Positions 25,801 to 38,000 of a stretch of 64,000 nt of DNA are shown piece by piece. Under the pieces are notes generated by a model, which saw only the letters and a program-made list of their open reading frames with translations, had not been told where the DNA came from and ran no database searches. Position numbers and translations under genes: made by a program. Source of the stretch: Fasciola hepatica (Eukaryota; Platyhelminthes; Trematoda; Plagiorchiida; Fasciolidae); assembly GCA_948099385.1 (NCBI GenBank), contig CANUEZ040000140.1, forward strand, positions 434,001-498,000, given 5' to 3'. Every line of letters starts with the position of its first letter. Positions within the stretch are counted from its first letter, which is position 1.

Positions 25801-25822
25801 AATATTCACCGCTTGTGAGTGA
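13822..25822 (+). CDS. Legumain (asparaginyl endopeptidase, family C13), 13 exons, 431 aa
   Basis: Legumain cuts after Asn. In blood-feeding flukes it acts in the gut and activates other proteases. Exons: 13822-13947, 14973-15070, 15893-15974, 16068-16147, 16817-16892, 17918-18050, 18288-18409, 20007-20102, 21123-21200, 22705-22722, 23287-23415, 24236-24391, 25721-25822. They sum to 1296 nt, every phase closes, and all introns are GT-AG. Residues 1-17 are a signal peptide. Catalytic His142 lies in FTDHGAPN and Cys183 in EACHSGS, 41 residues apart as in human legumain. [14 protein letters not shown] and [10 protein letters not shown] are family hallmarks. NKT (161) and an NGT near 265 are possible N-glycosylation sites. 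The C-terminal half (exons 10-13) is the prodomain, including [17 protein letters not shown]. Exon 10 is only 18 nt. Exon 5 uses an unusual donor GTTCGT. The 431-aa length is normal for the family. Least certain are the exon 8 start, exon 10 and the exon 11 start. Confidence 0.93.
18712..19101 (+). pseudogene. Possible transposase relic in legumain intron 7 (piggyBac-like?)
   Basis: A 129-codon open frame in the 1.6-kb intron between exons 7 and 8. It contains [19 protein letters not shown], which recalls the W-x-D-(K/R)-KPV-x-x-(L/V)-ST segment of piggyBac transposases, and a later PSVVYNV resembling the P-x-x-V-x-x-YN step. The aspartate-triad regions expected upstream are absent. The middle part does not fit well. 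The corresponding stretch was not found in the pseudogene copy, which fits a later insertion in arm A or a deletion in arm B. This is a weak call. Confidence 0.3.
22705..22722 (+). other. 18-nt microexon of legumain (exon 10)
   Basis: Eighteen bases encoding HIDTAK sit between TTTCTCAG and GTGAGT. Including them joins GDR (exon 9) to SMASRD (exon 11) in phase, in the place where other legumains have a short THLDL-type linker between catalytic domain and prodomain. Skipping it would keep the frame. In the pseudogene copy the same 18 bases survive (42930-42913), but the acceptor AG has become AA. Confidence 0.6.
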
Positions 25823-25908
25823 TCGCCTAACTCCATTCGAGAAACATTCAGTGCCAGTCGATCGCACACACTTTCTATTCTGAATGGATGACTCCATCAC
25901 AACTAACG

Positions 25909-25934
25909 AATAAATATCGTTTGCATCTAATAAA
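25909..25934 (+). terminator. Two AATAAA polyadenylation signals for legumain
   Basis: AATAAA at 25909-25914 and 25929-25934, about 90-110 bp after the stop codon. Both are conserved in the pseudogene copy (complement at 40842-40847 and 40822-40827). Confidence 0.6.
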
Positions 25935-26289
25935 GTAGTTTTACATGTATAGTTGGGAAACTGGTCAATAAATGAATGAGAAAATATGCATATTCTGTGA
26001 CAATTTGTGTATCAGATTGTCTACCTATCCATCCGTGTTTATGTATCTGTTAATCTATTGATATACCGATTCATGTATCAGTAATATTTCATTTACTCAG
26101 TTTTCAATACATGGTTCATAACTGAACTCAGTTAAGATTATCTACGTAATAGTGTTATTTATTCGAAACTAGGTTACGCATAATACACGTCCAAGTTCCT
26201 CCGAATCTATCTTGGGGTATTTGTACCGTTTTCTGTTATGCTCCTTTTCATACAAGTGGTAACCACTAAGAAACCAGCACACAGTTAGG

Positions 26290-27835
26290 GTTGGAACTCA
26301 ATACAGTTCAGAGGGTTTTCGCACTGAATTCGTTCGACGATGTTCCGTCAGTTTCACTCAGAATCTCAAACTTTGGCACGGCTCCATAGTGAAGTCAACT
26401 TGAAGGCCTGAAGCCAGAATCAACATTTTTCTGAGGGTTTTGACGGACGCGTCGATAGACAGCCTAGTTTCATTGACAGACAGCAAATCATCGTCTGGCC
26501 GAAGACAGTAGCAAGGCTCAAGCAAGAAAAGTGAGTCGATGGTCCATTCAGCTCGTGATGAAACGGAAAGAAGTTCCCAGGCAGCCGCGAACAGTAGCTC
26601 TCACCGATCCAAGCGGAATCAGCCAGTCAGCGGCCAGTAGTTGTTTTAATCAACCTCAGCGAAATTCACCAATCGGGGACGCAACCAGAAGAACCAGACA
26701 GAGAACCTGTCTATGAGGAGAGTTCTGGAACAATGCACATCGTATCACGTTTTGACTGTGGTCACTTACTATCTCATATTAACTGCTTGTTTTCGGTAAA
26801 ATAAACGAAATGGCTCAAAGGCAGGATTATCTTTTTACTAGAGCTACCGGAACAGAACTAAACATGGTGATAAACTCATGAAGAACGCTGTCATACCCCT
26901 TCCTGGTCCACTGAACGGGAAAAGTCAAAACCGCTTGGCAGCTGAATGGACTGTGGAGGTAGAGGTTTTGTCATACTCACTCTTCTGTATTCCCAGTCAA
27001 ATGGAAGTCAGATGGCGACGCTGCGTCAGTGCTTCGGAGACGTAGCCTGCTAGGTTCTGAGCACATTCTCGTTTGATGCAGATGAAGACCAGGAAGATCC
27101 CATGACAATAATGCGAACAACGGGTGATCCCTCTTTGAGCCAGTCAAAGGAAATATTCCAACCGTTTCAGTTTTTCGAAAAGAACGCCATGAAAATGAAA
27201 CTGCCGATAACTACGTTATTGCACTGAAGACTTTTGCAAAAATCACGGCATAACTAATTTCATGTTCGTATGGGTAATTGATTCTCTGTGTGTAATATGG
27301 TCCTACCTGGTGAACAAGCTCGGCAGGTTGTTTTTAACGGAATGCGTTCGGTGTGCTCACACTACAATAGAATATTCGTCCATCACAGTCGTCGATCACT
27401 TCGTGGGTGACGAGATGTTGCAGTTCAGGGGCAGTGACGGAAAGGCGCCATTTCGTACAGAGTTAGCTTTCGACAAACTGTCGAGGGTCCACTGTGGATA
27501 GATTGGTCGTTAGGTGTTCGAGCCAAACGTGTCCTCCTTCCTGCAGGACAAAGTCCCGGCTAGGCTCAATGGATGTGCACCACTGAGGATTGCAGTAGGT
27601 GGAAATGTTTGGAAGTACGAATAGTAAGTCGTGGGTGAGTTGATGATAATTACTTCCCAAATTTAATTCGTCGTTCTCAATGTGTGGTTGGTGACGCGGT
27701 TTTTCTTATGTCTGTTAGTGTCATGAATGGTTATATCACCCTTTAGTGTTTCAAACCAAACTAGTCGCATTTTGTCTTCACCTCATATTCTGAGGATGAG
27801 CTAGATCAGTCTCAAAATTGATACCATATTATCCA
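26290..27835 (+). mobile_element. 5' (gag-side) part of a Gypsy element, truncated
   Basis: This stretch follows legumain in the same sense. Its mirror copy in arm B (about 40450 to 34454, with an insertion) reads without a break into Gypsy RT and RNase H, which is why I assign it to the 5' half of a Gypsy element. The frames at 26531-26716 and 27262-27501 are conserved in the mirror copy (one and no amino-acid change respectively). I see no clear zinc knuckle or DTG/DSG protease motif. The element is cut at 27835, and its RT is missing from arm A. Confidence 0.6.
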
Positions 27836-27839
27836 GACA

Positions 27840-29640
27840 TTTGGCTCCCTTCTGATCAGCTCAGACCTCACAAATAACTATGTTTTGTGGTTCGCATACG
27901 AAGAGCGTTAAAACGAGGTTTGATTGGTAGTTTCATTTTCATTTGTTTCCTATCATAAATCTCACTCCGATATTACTCATTGTTAGCTTATGTGCAAGAT
28001 GTTTTCATACCAACACTACTCCCCCTACAAGTGTTCCTTCTAATACCAGGTGCTATCTGCTAACTTTTATATTCCAATTACATTTAATTCGATAAAAGTC
28101 ATTGTGACATTCGCGAGATCACTATTCATTGTTGTGGCGAATGGTCATCAAATCCATCGAATTAGTTAAAACAATTCCGGGATGACAGTCTCCTCACACG
28201 GTTATCAATATTGATGCAGACCTGTACGCCCAGTAGATTCTCGTTCACACACTGCCAAACAGTTTTGCCTTACTTACACAGATAATAGCCTGTTAGTCAA
28301 ACATACCTATTACGACATGAAAACATTGTAGTGTTGCTAATCGTTACAGTACGAGCTGACCGTATGCTATGCCACAAATGTGTCAATCTTAAGTAAACTA
28401 AATATGTGCAGACAGAGGAATTTTTAGTGGCTACAAAGGCGGTCAGAAAATAGTCATTCAATGTAGCTCACCCGATGAGCAAGCACAAATGGCACCGTTA
28501 GTACACCATAAACGCATTATTCAAAATGCATACTGGGATTCTACATACTCATATTCCTCCCATCTGAGACAAACTGATGTAATTAGAACTGATTTAGCAA
28601 TGGATAACCAACATAAATGCGACCAACATTTGTCATACGAATTAGCCGATTGTGATGAATAATCTGAATGTGACCATGAGAAGATGGCAGGAAATATTTG
28701 ACAAATTAGAAACATCCTCCGATATAGTCAGCGGGAATCCGTTTGCCTGAATGTTGCTGAAGTGCCCGGAAGTTGAGGAAATACTTTACGACGTGTGATA
28801 ACGGTGCGATTACGCTCATAAATCGTGATGGTGCCATGCAAACCTTTATATAACAAACCAGTCAATTTGACGTAGAACTGAATGAACGGGAAACTGATCA
28901 CCTGTACAATGAGAACGATTCTAATAGTAAATGAACTGCACGGCTTCACTCTCGTGAAGACCATATGTTCACTTCTGTTCTGTTGCTTTTAAGCTACAGG
29001 GTTAGTTTCGAATGGGTGAAGATGAAATGACCACAGAAAATTCAAGGATGACATCCATTATGGGATTGAGGTGGGAATATTTTGTTTGAAATTCCAATGA
29101 TCTCATAGAATTCTACCATCCAGCCGAGAAATCACAAGTCGAATATTTCAATCAAATGTTCAAATAATGGAGAAATGAATGTGTTGAGATTCATTTTTTA
29201 TCGGTACATTTACAGTCTCTCGTGTATCTGGATTAGTCTTTACCTGCAAACACGTTGAAAAAGAAATTTGCATAACATTCTACATGAAATCATTTGCTGC
29301 ACTGGAACGTCAACACGATTTTGCATTCTGTAATCAGGGTAGTCAGCAAACGTGCTATTTTCTGATGCTGTGGAATGAATTTCAAATATATATTAACATG
29401 AATATTTGGGACTAACATCACATTGAATTGTTATCTTTGGAAAATCACGGTTTTATTCTGACTTGGACATAAGATTGATATCGGCTTCATAGTTAGACTT
29501 TGCCGAAGCGGTGGCAAACGACGACAAATGAACATGCAAATAACTACTGCAAATGCTGTATGGTACATCGGAACTAGAAAAGTTCCTTCCTTTACACTGT
29601 GAATGCGTTTGACGCACAGCATAGGGACAAGTGATTGACT
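27840..29640. other. Spacer between the arms; no recognised feature
   Basis: AT-rich DNA with only short frames (28521-28715, 28728-28964, 29431-29622, all -). None has a recognisable domain. Its left edge is the point where arm A stops matching arm B. Confidence 0.45.
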
Positions 29641-29649
29641 GGTCCTCTG

Positions 29650-29990
29650 AGAAATTATTTTAGTCGAAGATGATCAGAATGGGCGCAAAACACAACCGTC
29701 CAAAAACATGGGAACTAAAGAAAATTTGAGTTTGTACGTTGTATGGAAACCATAGTTTGGCCAACAGGCTCGTTTTCAGTGATTCCCACTCATCTCCATA
29801 CAAAACAATATACATGACAAAATGGATCACGGACACAATCAACAGAATAAAAATAGGCATCAGTATTCAAATTTATTGTGGTACATGCTTATTTAGAAAC
29901 CAGTTATGAACGGATTGTCATATTCGCGGTATATGAGCTTTCGGAATTTCTAGGCGGTGAGTGGACAAGGGTAGACTGACGCAGATAATG
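29650..29990. repeat. Dispersed repeat, inverted copy of 1530-1940
   Basis: This is the partner of the repeat near the window start and looks about 75% identical. The - frame at 29660-29860 starts with a hydrophobic stretch and contains YGDEWESLKTSLLAKLW, partly shared with the other copy. It lies just left of the 3-kb repeat. Confidence 0.45.
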
Positions 29991-30033
29991 ATCACACTTA
30001 TTTTCACTTCAATCGTGGTATATGATGGCTTGT

Positions 30034-33025
30034 TTCTGCAGAAATCGGTCAAAAACAAATGCGACTGATTATCAATCATAGTCATTGCCAATTCGAATAG
30101 ATTTCCATTACCCCAGTATTGAATCCAGATTCAATGAGTAGTAAGTATATCTGAACATAAACTTTATTTCAGCAATAAATTTCACAGAGGAATTCGCAAA
30201 GTTCGGTTTGCACATATTGCTAATCGCTGCTACAATTCTACACATACCGTGTGAGTTCAATAATGCAGTTGACGCGTTTTTGTAGTCGAGATTCACCACT
30301 CAATAATTCAGTGCATGTTTGTAGGCAAAATATTGCAAATATCACAAAGTACAATACACCCCACAATTGAAGCTCGAAAGCTACACTTCGCAAACACGTT
30401 GCAAATATGCCATGTGATACGTATAAGAGCGTGAGCGGCTGACACAAATCACGGAAAGCGTGCTCAACTCCGTTCGGTATCGAAATTCGGCCCACCTGTT
30501 CTCGAAAGCCTGACGGTAAAAGGGACCACGGAGCAGACAATCCGTTGTTGAATGCTGGGTGACTGGGTGAGCGCATCTGGTTGCGTGCGCGCGTGTGAAC
30601 AAGCTGAGAGCAACAACAAAGTTTCGAGTGACCGATTCTTTGCTTGATTTTATCAGGCTGAATCTTCCTACACTGAAATTAGTACAAATATTTTGTACGT
30701 GAAAGTGTGTGTAGTGCATAGGTGGTTTGGTGATGGCGCTTTCACCTACGTGAACTCAACTCAAACTCAATGTATACATTGCTACTCGTTTGAAGCGATC
30801 TTCAGTTCTTCCAAGTTGTAAATTTTAACCTCCGCGTGGCTTTCTCCGAGTACCTGGACGACTTGCGGGGAGGATCACTGGCAAAAGATGTTAGTTAATC
30901 TCTAAGCGACACATGCGTAACACTAAGCTGATGGTCCTGGCAGATCGGGATGTCTGAGATGAAATTCTTCGTATAATTTCTGTAGACTGAGGGCTTCTAT
31001 CCCATACGTTGCTAGCTCGATCATCTCAGATACTGACCAAACCATGTGGACAAAATGGGGTAAGGGTAAAACTGACGATCACGTCAAATGAATGGAGCTG
31101 AGCAAGTTGTACGTACATAGGTATACTCGTAGCTCATTCAGAAGAGCACTAATTCGCTCACATTACTCTCGTGTGTGACAGCATCAATTCAGAACTATGT
31201 AGCTGTTTCTACAAAAGCTAGGAAGTAACGACGAAGCTCTAGAGCAATTTTTTTGATCTGCTTTAAAGCGGCAAGTATTGATGCTCAAAATTCAGATGAA
31301 ACCTTATTCTTACCCACACCTCTGTGCAACAATAAAAAATTATTTATTCAGACGGATGTAACCCACATTTTACTTAAAAAATCACTTCAATACGCGATAA
31401 TATTCACTAGATCTAGCTTTTCTTCTTCAGCACATATCACAATTTCTTCGTGGTAGGGTACACCAAGCTGGTTATATTATGATTTTCTATCTAGTGGTCC
31501 GTGAAGATTTCCGGTTTTCACGCCAATGATCAGTGGATGGGTAGCCCACTAACATATCCCTTCAGAACATGAAACATTTTTGGTTTCTTTTGAATCTGGG
31601 GTACTGTTGGGTCACTGTTTGAACAGGACTAAATACGAAACCCTATTTACTTGTTGAAATTCCCACTCTGAACCGAATCTCGGTTTACTATCAAAGCTCC
31701 ACACGCATCTTTCTACCCGGCCCCGGATACCATATCCAATGTTGCTAACACGGATTTTCTTACCTCTGATTCAGTAACCTGGAGTCAGTGGAATACACTT
31801 GTTTCCAAACAGCCTCCACTCCCGTCTGCATATTCGTTTGTCCATTCCCGCTGTGTCACATATTTCCTAACCTCCTTTCTACGACAGTTTTGGTGGATGT
31901 TGTCCATCTTTAACCCGTACATTTGCCCGATCCGTTTCGGTCTTATCTGCTCTCGTCGTTTCCAGGCAGTCGTTAGCTGCGCATTCTTTGGTCCAGCTGT
32001 GTTCTCCAGTTTATTGGTCAACTGATTTCCCGGACTCATGTCTATTTAATCAAACAGTCTAGCCTTTTTGATTGCCAACCCTACGGTTTTCACTGTCGTT
32101 TGATATTCATGCATTCGCGACCATGATTCATACCTGCGGTTGATTTAACCTCCATTGGCTGATCTGTGTATTGTGGCCGCAATGCTCATAAATCGAGGTA
32201 TGTACTCCCAAGAGCTTGACTGCTATTCTTTTACAATGCACACGGTTCACAAACTTCTCGCTCTCTGACAAAGCATTCGAGATTCGTCTTCTACGAGTCA
32301 CTGCACGGGTTACTGCACCTCTGTCCGGTGCAGGACATTGAAGTTCTGTAGTCTGTAAAATAAGTTCGATGACAGTCAGTCTCGGTCGAAATCCAGTTTT
32401 TAATATTGAAATAACTGTCCATAGCCAAAATTCATTCAGTCTGTCCAAATAATTGGGATCATATCGGTTCGGTTGAAATCTTGACATACAGTCACATTCC
32501 AATTTATACCACCAAATTTCAAGCCAAAAATATGCATTGGACACTTGTTTAACGATATAAATCGTGTTGGATGCTGTCAACCAGAGGATCCAAGACATAG
32601 TTGTTTGCATCTGTTTGGCGGAATAGAACTGACCCCGAATTCTTTGGACAGACTTTGGTGCAGTCGGAACGGCCAAGCAAGGCCGTCCGGTTCGTAGTGA
32701 CATGTGATTGGATGAATGGTGTAGTCAGATTCCAGATGCGGATGTGTGGCTGATTGTGGCAGTCAATAAATATGAATCAATAGGCTGTCAGTAAGAAGCC
32801 TGCCTATGAGATTGTCTGGTTGCCTACTTGACTATTTGAGCTGACGCTATAGGAATTAAAGATACTACCAAAAATGGGCCGTTTTATGTTTGACTCCACA
32901 ATATCTAGCAATGTTTTCCCTGTCTTCTCCCTCATTACGTGCATCACCGACTCGCGTACATATTTCAGGTGCATGAAGTGCGTACGCACAGCCTCACAGT
33001 TCATCCTGGGTAAACTGAACAATAT
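30034..33025. repeat. 3-kb repeat, copy 1
   Basis: It is repeated in the same orientation at 52458-55443 with roughly 98-99% identity, judging from whole frames that are the same (for example 30238-30576 and 30381-30719 on the -). The shared sequence starts at TTTCTGCAGAAATCGG, which looks like a 3' splice-site consensus, and ends at TGAACAATAT. No terminal repeats, target-site duplications or polyA tail are evident, so it may be part of a segmental duplication and not a transposon. The - frame 32128-32703 (191 codons) is open here but interrupted in copy 2. Its function is unknown. Confidence 0.9.
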
Positions 33026-33139
33026 GGCAGTCATATGTGCTCACTAGTGAAAAGCGTCCTAAGAACTCGAGAACTGAGGGGTTCAAGTATTTTTATTGAC
33101 CACTTGTGCTCCAAAAACGTATCAATTGAATCGATCGCG

Positions 33140-34453
33140 CTGTCAGTAATAATGGTTTTCTTGGTCGTGTCGACCGCCGTTTTTAGGTAATGAGATAATG
33201 TTCACGAGCACCTGCTGAAACCGTTTCTCAACGTCACTGGAGGCGATAACCAATTCGTCATTCATTTGTACATTTACCGATACTAATTTGGATAATGCAT
33301 CGGCGTGCCTCATTTCGGGGGAGGATTTATGGTGAATCTGGAAATTGTACCCCAACAAAATTGTAGACTACCCTTGTAGGTGATTAGTGGTATGAATTGG
33401 TATATCCATCTGAGGGGTAAAGATAAGCGGAAGTGGTTTGTCGTCGGTTTGGAAGATAAACTTACTTCCTTGGCCTTTTTGTGAAATTTGTATATTGCAA
33501 AGATAATAACCAAAGTCTCCTTCTCTACTTGGCTGTAGTCATATTCAGCATACGATAACCACCTGGAGTCGTGTGTGATCGCTTTCTGATAACCATCCGC
33601 TAACCGGTTTAGGACTACTGCAATGAGAGAGATGAGAATGCTTTCGATTGACTCAAAGCATGCTAACAATCGTGTGTCCCTTTCCACTAACTAGAAGGGG
33701 CAAGTCGTTTGTCTAAATAACTGGAAATATGTGCATGTGTGATACAAACTGAAAATACAACTGATCATGACCAGAATCGATTGAGGTGCATCGAATTCAG
33801 TGGGTGTTGATGTATCATGAATGGGTTTCAGTTTTTCCGAATTCGGATACCTGCCTGTAGCATCAACAATCAAACCAAAATATATGACCCACTCAGTGAA
33901 GAAAGAGTATTTTTCTGAGATGAATGCGGAAACTAAACTGTCTGATGCGATTCAATGACTTGGTCAGATGATGGAAGTGCTCACTGATGTTTGTGCTAAC
34001 GAACACACTGTCATCCGTATAAGCTTCCACTTGAGGCATACTCAACAGCATAGTGTACATAATTTGCCGAAATATGACAGGTGCACATTCAACGCCGAAC
34101 GATAATCTGTTATATCTGTATAGCCATTTGTGTGTATTCATGGTGAATAATTGTCTCGATTCCTTGTCGAGTTGTACCTGCAGATAAGCAGCCGAAAGTC
34201 GATCTTGATAAATATGCTTCCGCCGAATAATTTAGCGAAAATATGCTCCCGAACAAAGAGAGGATACTAACTTGTCTCCAATGCATCGTTTATAACTAGT
34301 AAAAAGTTTGCGCATATGGGCATTGTACCGTTTGGTTTCTTCAAAACTACCATCGGTGCTGCCCACATTGAATATCTCACAGGGTTAATAAAACCAGCTT
34401 CTTGCATTATCAAGTTTTCGGAAGCATATACGACAGGTGTCAATTCCTCTCCG
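33140..34453 (-). pseudogene. Ty3/Gypsy reverse transcriptase and RNase H, broken
   Basis: On the - strand, in order: SMWAAPMVVLKKPNGT (RT start, about 34370), KIDF (palm A), LYRYNRLSFGVECAPVIFRQIM (34130-34060), YTDDSVFV (YxDD catalytic motif, about 34015), FGLIVDATGRYPNSEKL (about 33850), and RNase H segments SYAEYDYSQVEKETLVIIFAIYKFH (about 33560-33490) and LGYNFQIHHKSSPEMRHADALSKL (33355-33290). All are classic Gypsy order. Stops and frameshifts separate them. No integrase follows: the match ends near 33040, where the 3-kb repeat begins. Upstream it joins arm B at 34454. Confidence 0.9.
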
Positions 34454-35052
34454 TGGATAATATGGTACCAATTTTGAGACTGATCTAGCTCATCCTCAGA
34501 ATAAGAGGTGAAGACAAAATGCGACTAGTTTGGTTTGAAACACTAAAGGGTGATATAACCATTCATGACACTAACAGACATAAGAAAAACCGCGTCACCA
34601 ACCACACATTGAGAACGACGAATTAAATTTGGGAAGTAATTATCATCAACTCACCCACGACTTACTATTCGTACTTCCAAACATTTCCACCTACTGCAAT
34701 CCTCAGTGGTGCACATCCATTGAGCCTAGCCGGGACTTTGTCCTGCAGGAAGGAGGACACGTTTGACTCGAACACCTAACGACCAATCTATCCACAGTGG
34801 ACTCTCGACAGTTTGTCGAAAGCTAACTCTGTACGAAATGGCGCCTTTCCGTCACTGCCCCTGAACTGCAACATCTCGTCACCCACGAAGTGATCGACGA
34901 CTGTGATGGACGAATATTCTATTGTAGTGTGAGCACACCGAACGCATTCCGTTAAAAACAACCTGCCGAGCTTGTTCACCAGGTAGGACCATATTACACA
35001 CAGAGAATCAATTACCCATACGAACATGAAATTAGTTATGCCGTGATTTTGC

Positions 35053-38000
35053 TTTCGTAAAAAGGCATCGGGTTATGAATATTATGGTGATGCTCAAAAC
35101 GGGGCAAGTAGCTTTTTGAATTAGATTAGAAGAAGCTCAATACTTGACATGAAATGGTAGAAAGCTGGAGAATGATAAATAGGCCACGAACGTGATGAGC
35201 TAATCCCGTTAACTTCTTCAAATTTTATAATTCTGGTATGACAGAATCATTGGAAATTTTAATGTACACAGCTGAAATAAACCTTCTTCTGTAAAATTCA
35301 ATGAATTTATTGCAGCACAATACTATGCAATACTATAGAGATCAGCAGCATATAATATTCTTTGATACAAAAAATGGTAAGTGTAACTGAGCACACTGAA
35401 TACGCAATACTGTTAGAACTCCTCTGATTAGCTTCCAGTGATTGTTGTCATCCCATGAATCTTATTGTTATCGCATGAGAGTGAAATCTCCGAAAACATG
35501 TTCACCTACATTCTGGGCCTATTTCGCTTTCTAAAACAACACATCTACTTTGGAGGTGACCAGAAACCATACAATACAACAAGCGAAAACACAACGCAAT
35601 GCAATGTGGTGCAAAGTAGTCCGAATGAGTAGAGTTAATTAGCAGTGATGGGTCATTCATTTGCTAGGAATCAGGTTCAGTGCAGTCTTACCGAACCTGG
35701 GAAGAACGGTTCTTTGCTCGCTTGCAATCTCTTTTTATTGACGCCTGACACAGAGATTATCTGGGTTTTTGATCCTTGTAACGGTCTTCTTCGACTGCGG
35801 CTGAGCCTTCTTATGGTCCAGTATAGAAACCATACAATATTTGACAGGATTCATCTCTCACGCGATCTATCCCCGCCATCGATCGGTCATTCTGCTTCTC
35901 GTGATTCCGTCGTCTCTCTCATTGGTCTCGGAAATGGACAGGTTCTGTTGGCGCATCCCAAGACTCGTTGCGATTGCCTTGACCACGAATCTACCATTAC
36001 CCTCACACGTCAGCCGTTTTTTTAGAGTACACACCACTTCCGCGAATTTATTCACCATCGGAAATGGTCTCGAAAGTTGAATATAGTTTCTTCGGTAGAA
36101 CTTACAGCCAGTTTTGTGATAACCAGTCACCTTTCAGTATTTATCGATTATTTCTTGGTCCTTTATTACGCTTCACACTTCGGTAGGGATTTAGATGTGA
36201 ATCGCCTGTAGAATATTTTATTTTGAGAAAAGATTCTGTATATCCAAAAGACATCAGCATTTGTAGAGATGTAAAAATCTACAGCAACATGTAAACATGT
36301 ATACATATGAGCGCAATTCATGACGAAAAAGTCAGATATAACCTCGAACTGATCAACTCAGGTTCATAGATGGAGCTCACGGATAGGTCTGCATCTAAAG
36401 GCACTTTAGCAACACTTTCACAGACTCAAGCGAGGGAAAGGCGTGAAAAATAGAATGAAAATATATTTCGTTGAAAGTGCAAATTTCGAAATTGGTAATA
36501 CAAGTATACTTACAGCGGTTTCTTCTAGTTTGTTATTTAACGTGTTTCCGCTCAGTTTTTTCCTCTTGTTTTCCTTTTGATCTCAGCAGCTTTCATTCGT
36601 CTCCAGTGTGAAGAGAAATGGGAAAACACCGGTCGTCATCGTCATCCTTTTCTATTTCCTGGTTATGCATGAGTGCAGTGGAAGGGGTATATAAGCTATA
36701 ACCACGAATGAACACTGCCCTATTAGGGATAACCGCAACCCAACCTCGGGACTTCGAGGGCTTACCAACTACAGGTCAGGTAGGGTCATGACCCGAACGA
36801 TTTTGGATTGCTGCCTACCCCCAAAGTAACCGGGGGTGATGTTGGGGATTTGAAATCTGGAACTCCAGGGTGGTAATCAAACGCTCTAAGCCACTCGACC
36901 ATCATCGGTTTTGGTCTAAGCTGTTTCGATTCCGTCACACATACTTTAAACCATGCGGTGAAGTTATTAGCTTGTTTAAACAATTGTCGACCAGTGTGTA
37001 ATATAAGGAAATTTTGAGTCAGTGGAACTAATGACGAAAGTGCGAAAGAGCAAAATACCGTGGTGAATAAAAAAATGAGCAAGTTACTTGCCAGTAATAC
37101 ACCATGCTCAGTGAGAAAATCACGAAGTAGTTTCCTGTTCGACATCACGAATCAATAAAAGCTGGACAACCCATGCGAGATATCTAAATAAACACGACAT
37201 GTTGAGTCTTGCTACAGGTGGCTCGTGCCTCTAATTTATATACACTGAAAATCAAACCGACGCACAACCACCAGGATGACGCTAAACAGTCTGCCTTCAA
37301 GTTGGCTCGAGCCAATATTTTCCCCTCAGTATATCTCTTCAGATATTCGCTATCAGCACATAAGCACCTGAAGAAACATTGGACATACTTCCCAAGTGAG
37401 CATATATCACTAACATTGTGCCGGTATGTTTTGCTAAGGTAACAAAACGGCATTCAGAAAGACGGCAGCAGCAAGTACCGAAAAATTTCGTGAACTACTG
37501 TGCCCAGTTGAATTATTCACTCATGTACAGAATGGTAAAATATGTTGCAGCGTCATTTGTTGAGGTTCAGTTCATCAGTCGCTCTATGAGAATCGAGGAA
37601 AAATCAGTCAACCGTCAAAAAACCGCAACCAGGAATGCAAGCCTATTTATTTAGAAGAAATTCAGTGTTTACAGTAATTTTGACATGAACTTGAACACCA
37701 TGCATTCAGATGGGACAATTGTTGGGGGGGGGGGATTTTATAACGTAGTTCACTCGTTCCCTTGACCGGGGCATTAGATTACGGAAGTAGAAGCAAGTTA
37801 TGTGGCATAGCTTAACCAACAACTGTATCTGATTCTGGAACTGACGGAATTCCGTTAGGGGATTCGAAGTATGGTTTGGAAATGATGTGGTTGCATAACA
37901 TACCTTTTGAGAATGAGACCAGTGCAATTGTTGTTTAATATCCCACTCAAAATTTCCTGATATGAACGATGTCTCAAACAGGTTGTGCATGAAATGAAAG

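Larger units (their letters stand above)
12503..27835 (+). repeat. Arm A of a large inverted duplication (legumain locus)
   Basis: Matching blocks run in opposite order and orientation to arm B (34454-52440). Anchors: 12503-13750 with 51190-52440; exons 1-7 with 50991-44069; 22710-23220 with 42410-42930; 25690-27236 with 39519-41070; 27237-27835 with 34454-35052. The upstream flank, the 22.7-23.2 kb tract and everything from the last exon outward are nearly identical. The exons in between are diverged. The arm ends inside a Gypsy element at a CCATATTATCCA word (27824-27835). Confidence 0.9.

Noticed and set aside
32128..32703. 191-codon - frame in the 3-kb repeat as a host gene
   Set aside because: The second copy is interrupted by small indels (near 54875 and 55017), and no family motif is visible. 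It is kept only as part of the repeat.
33140..34453. Endogenous retrovirus with envelope
   Set aside because: Only RT and RNase H of a Ty3/Gypsy element are seen. No integrase or envelope-like frame and no LTR pair could be found in the surrounding sequence.
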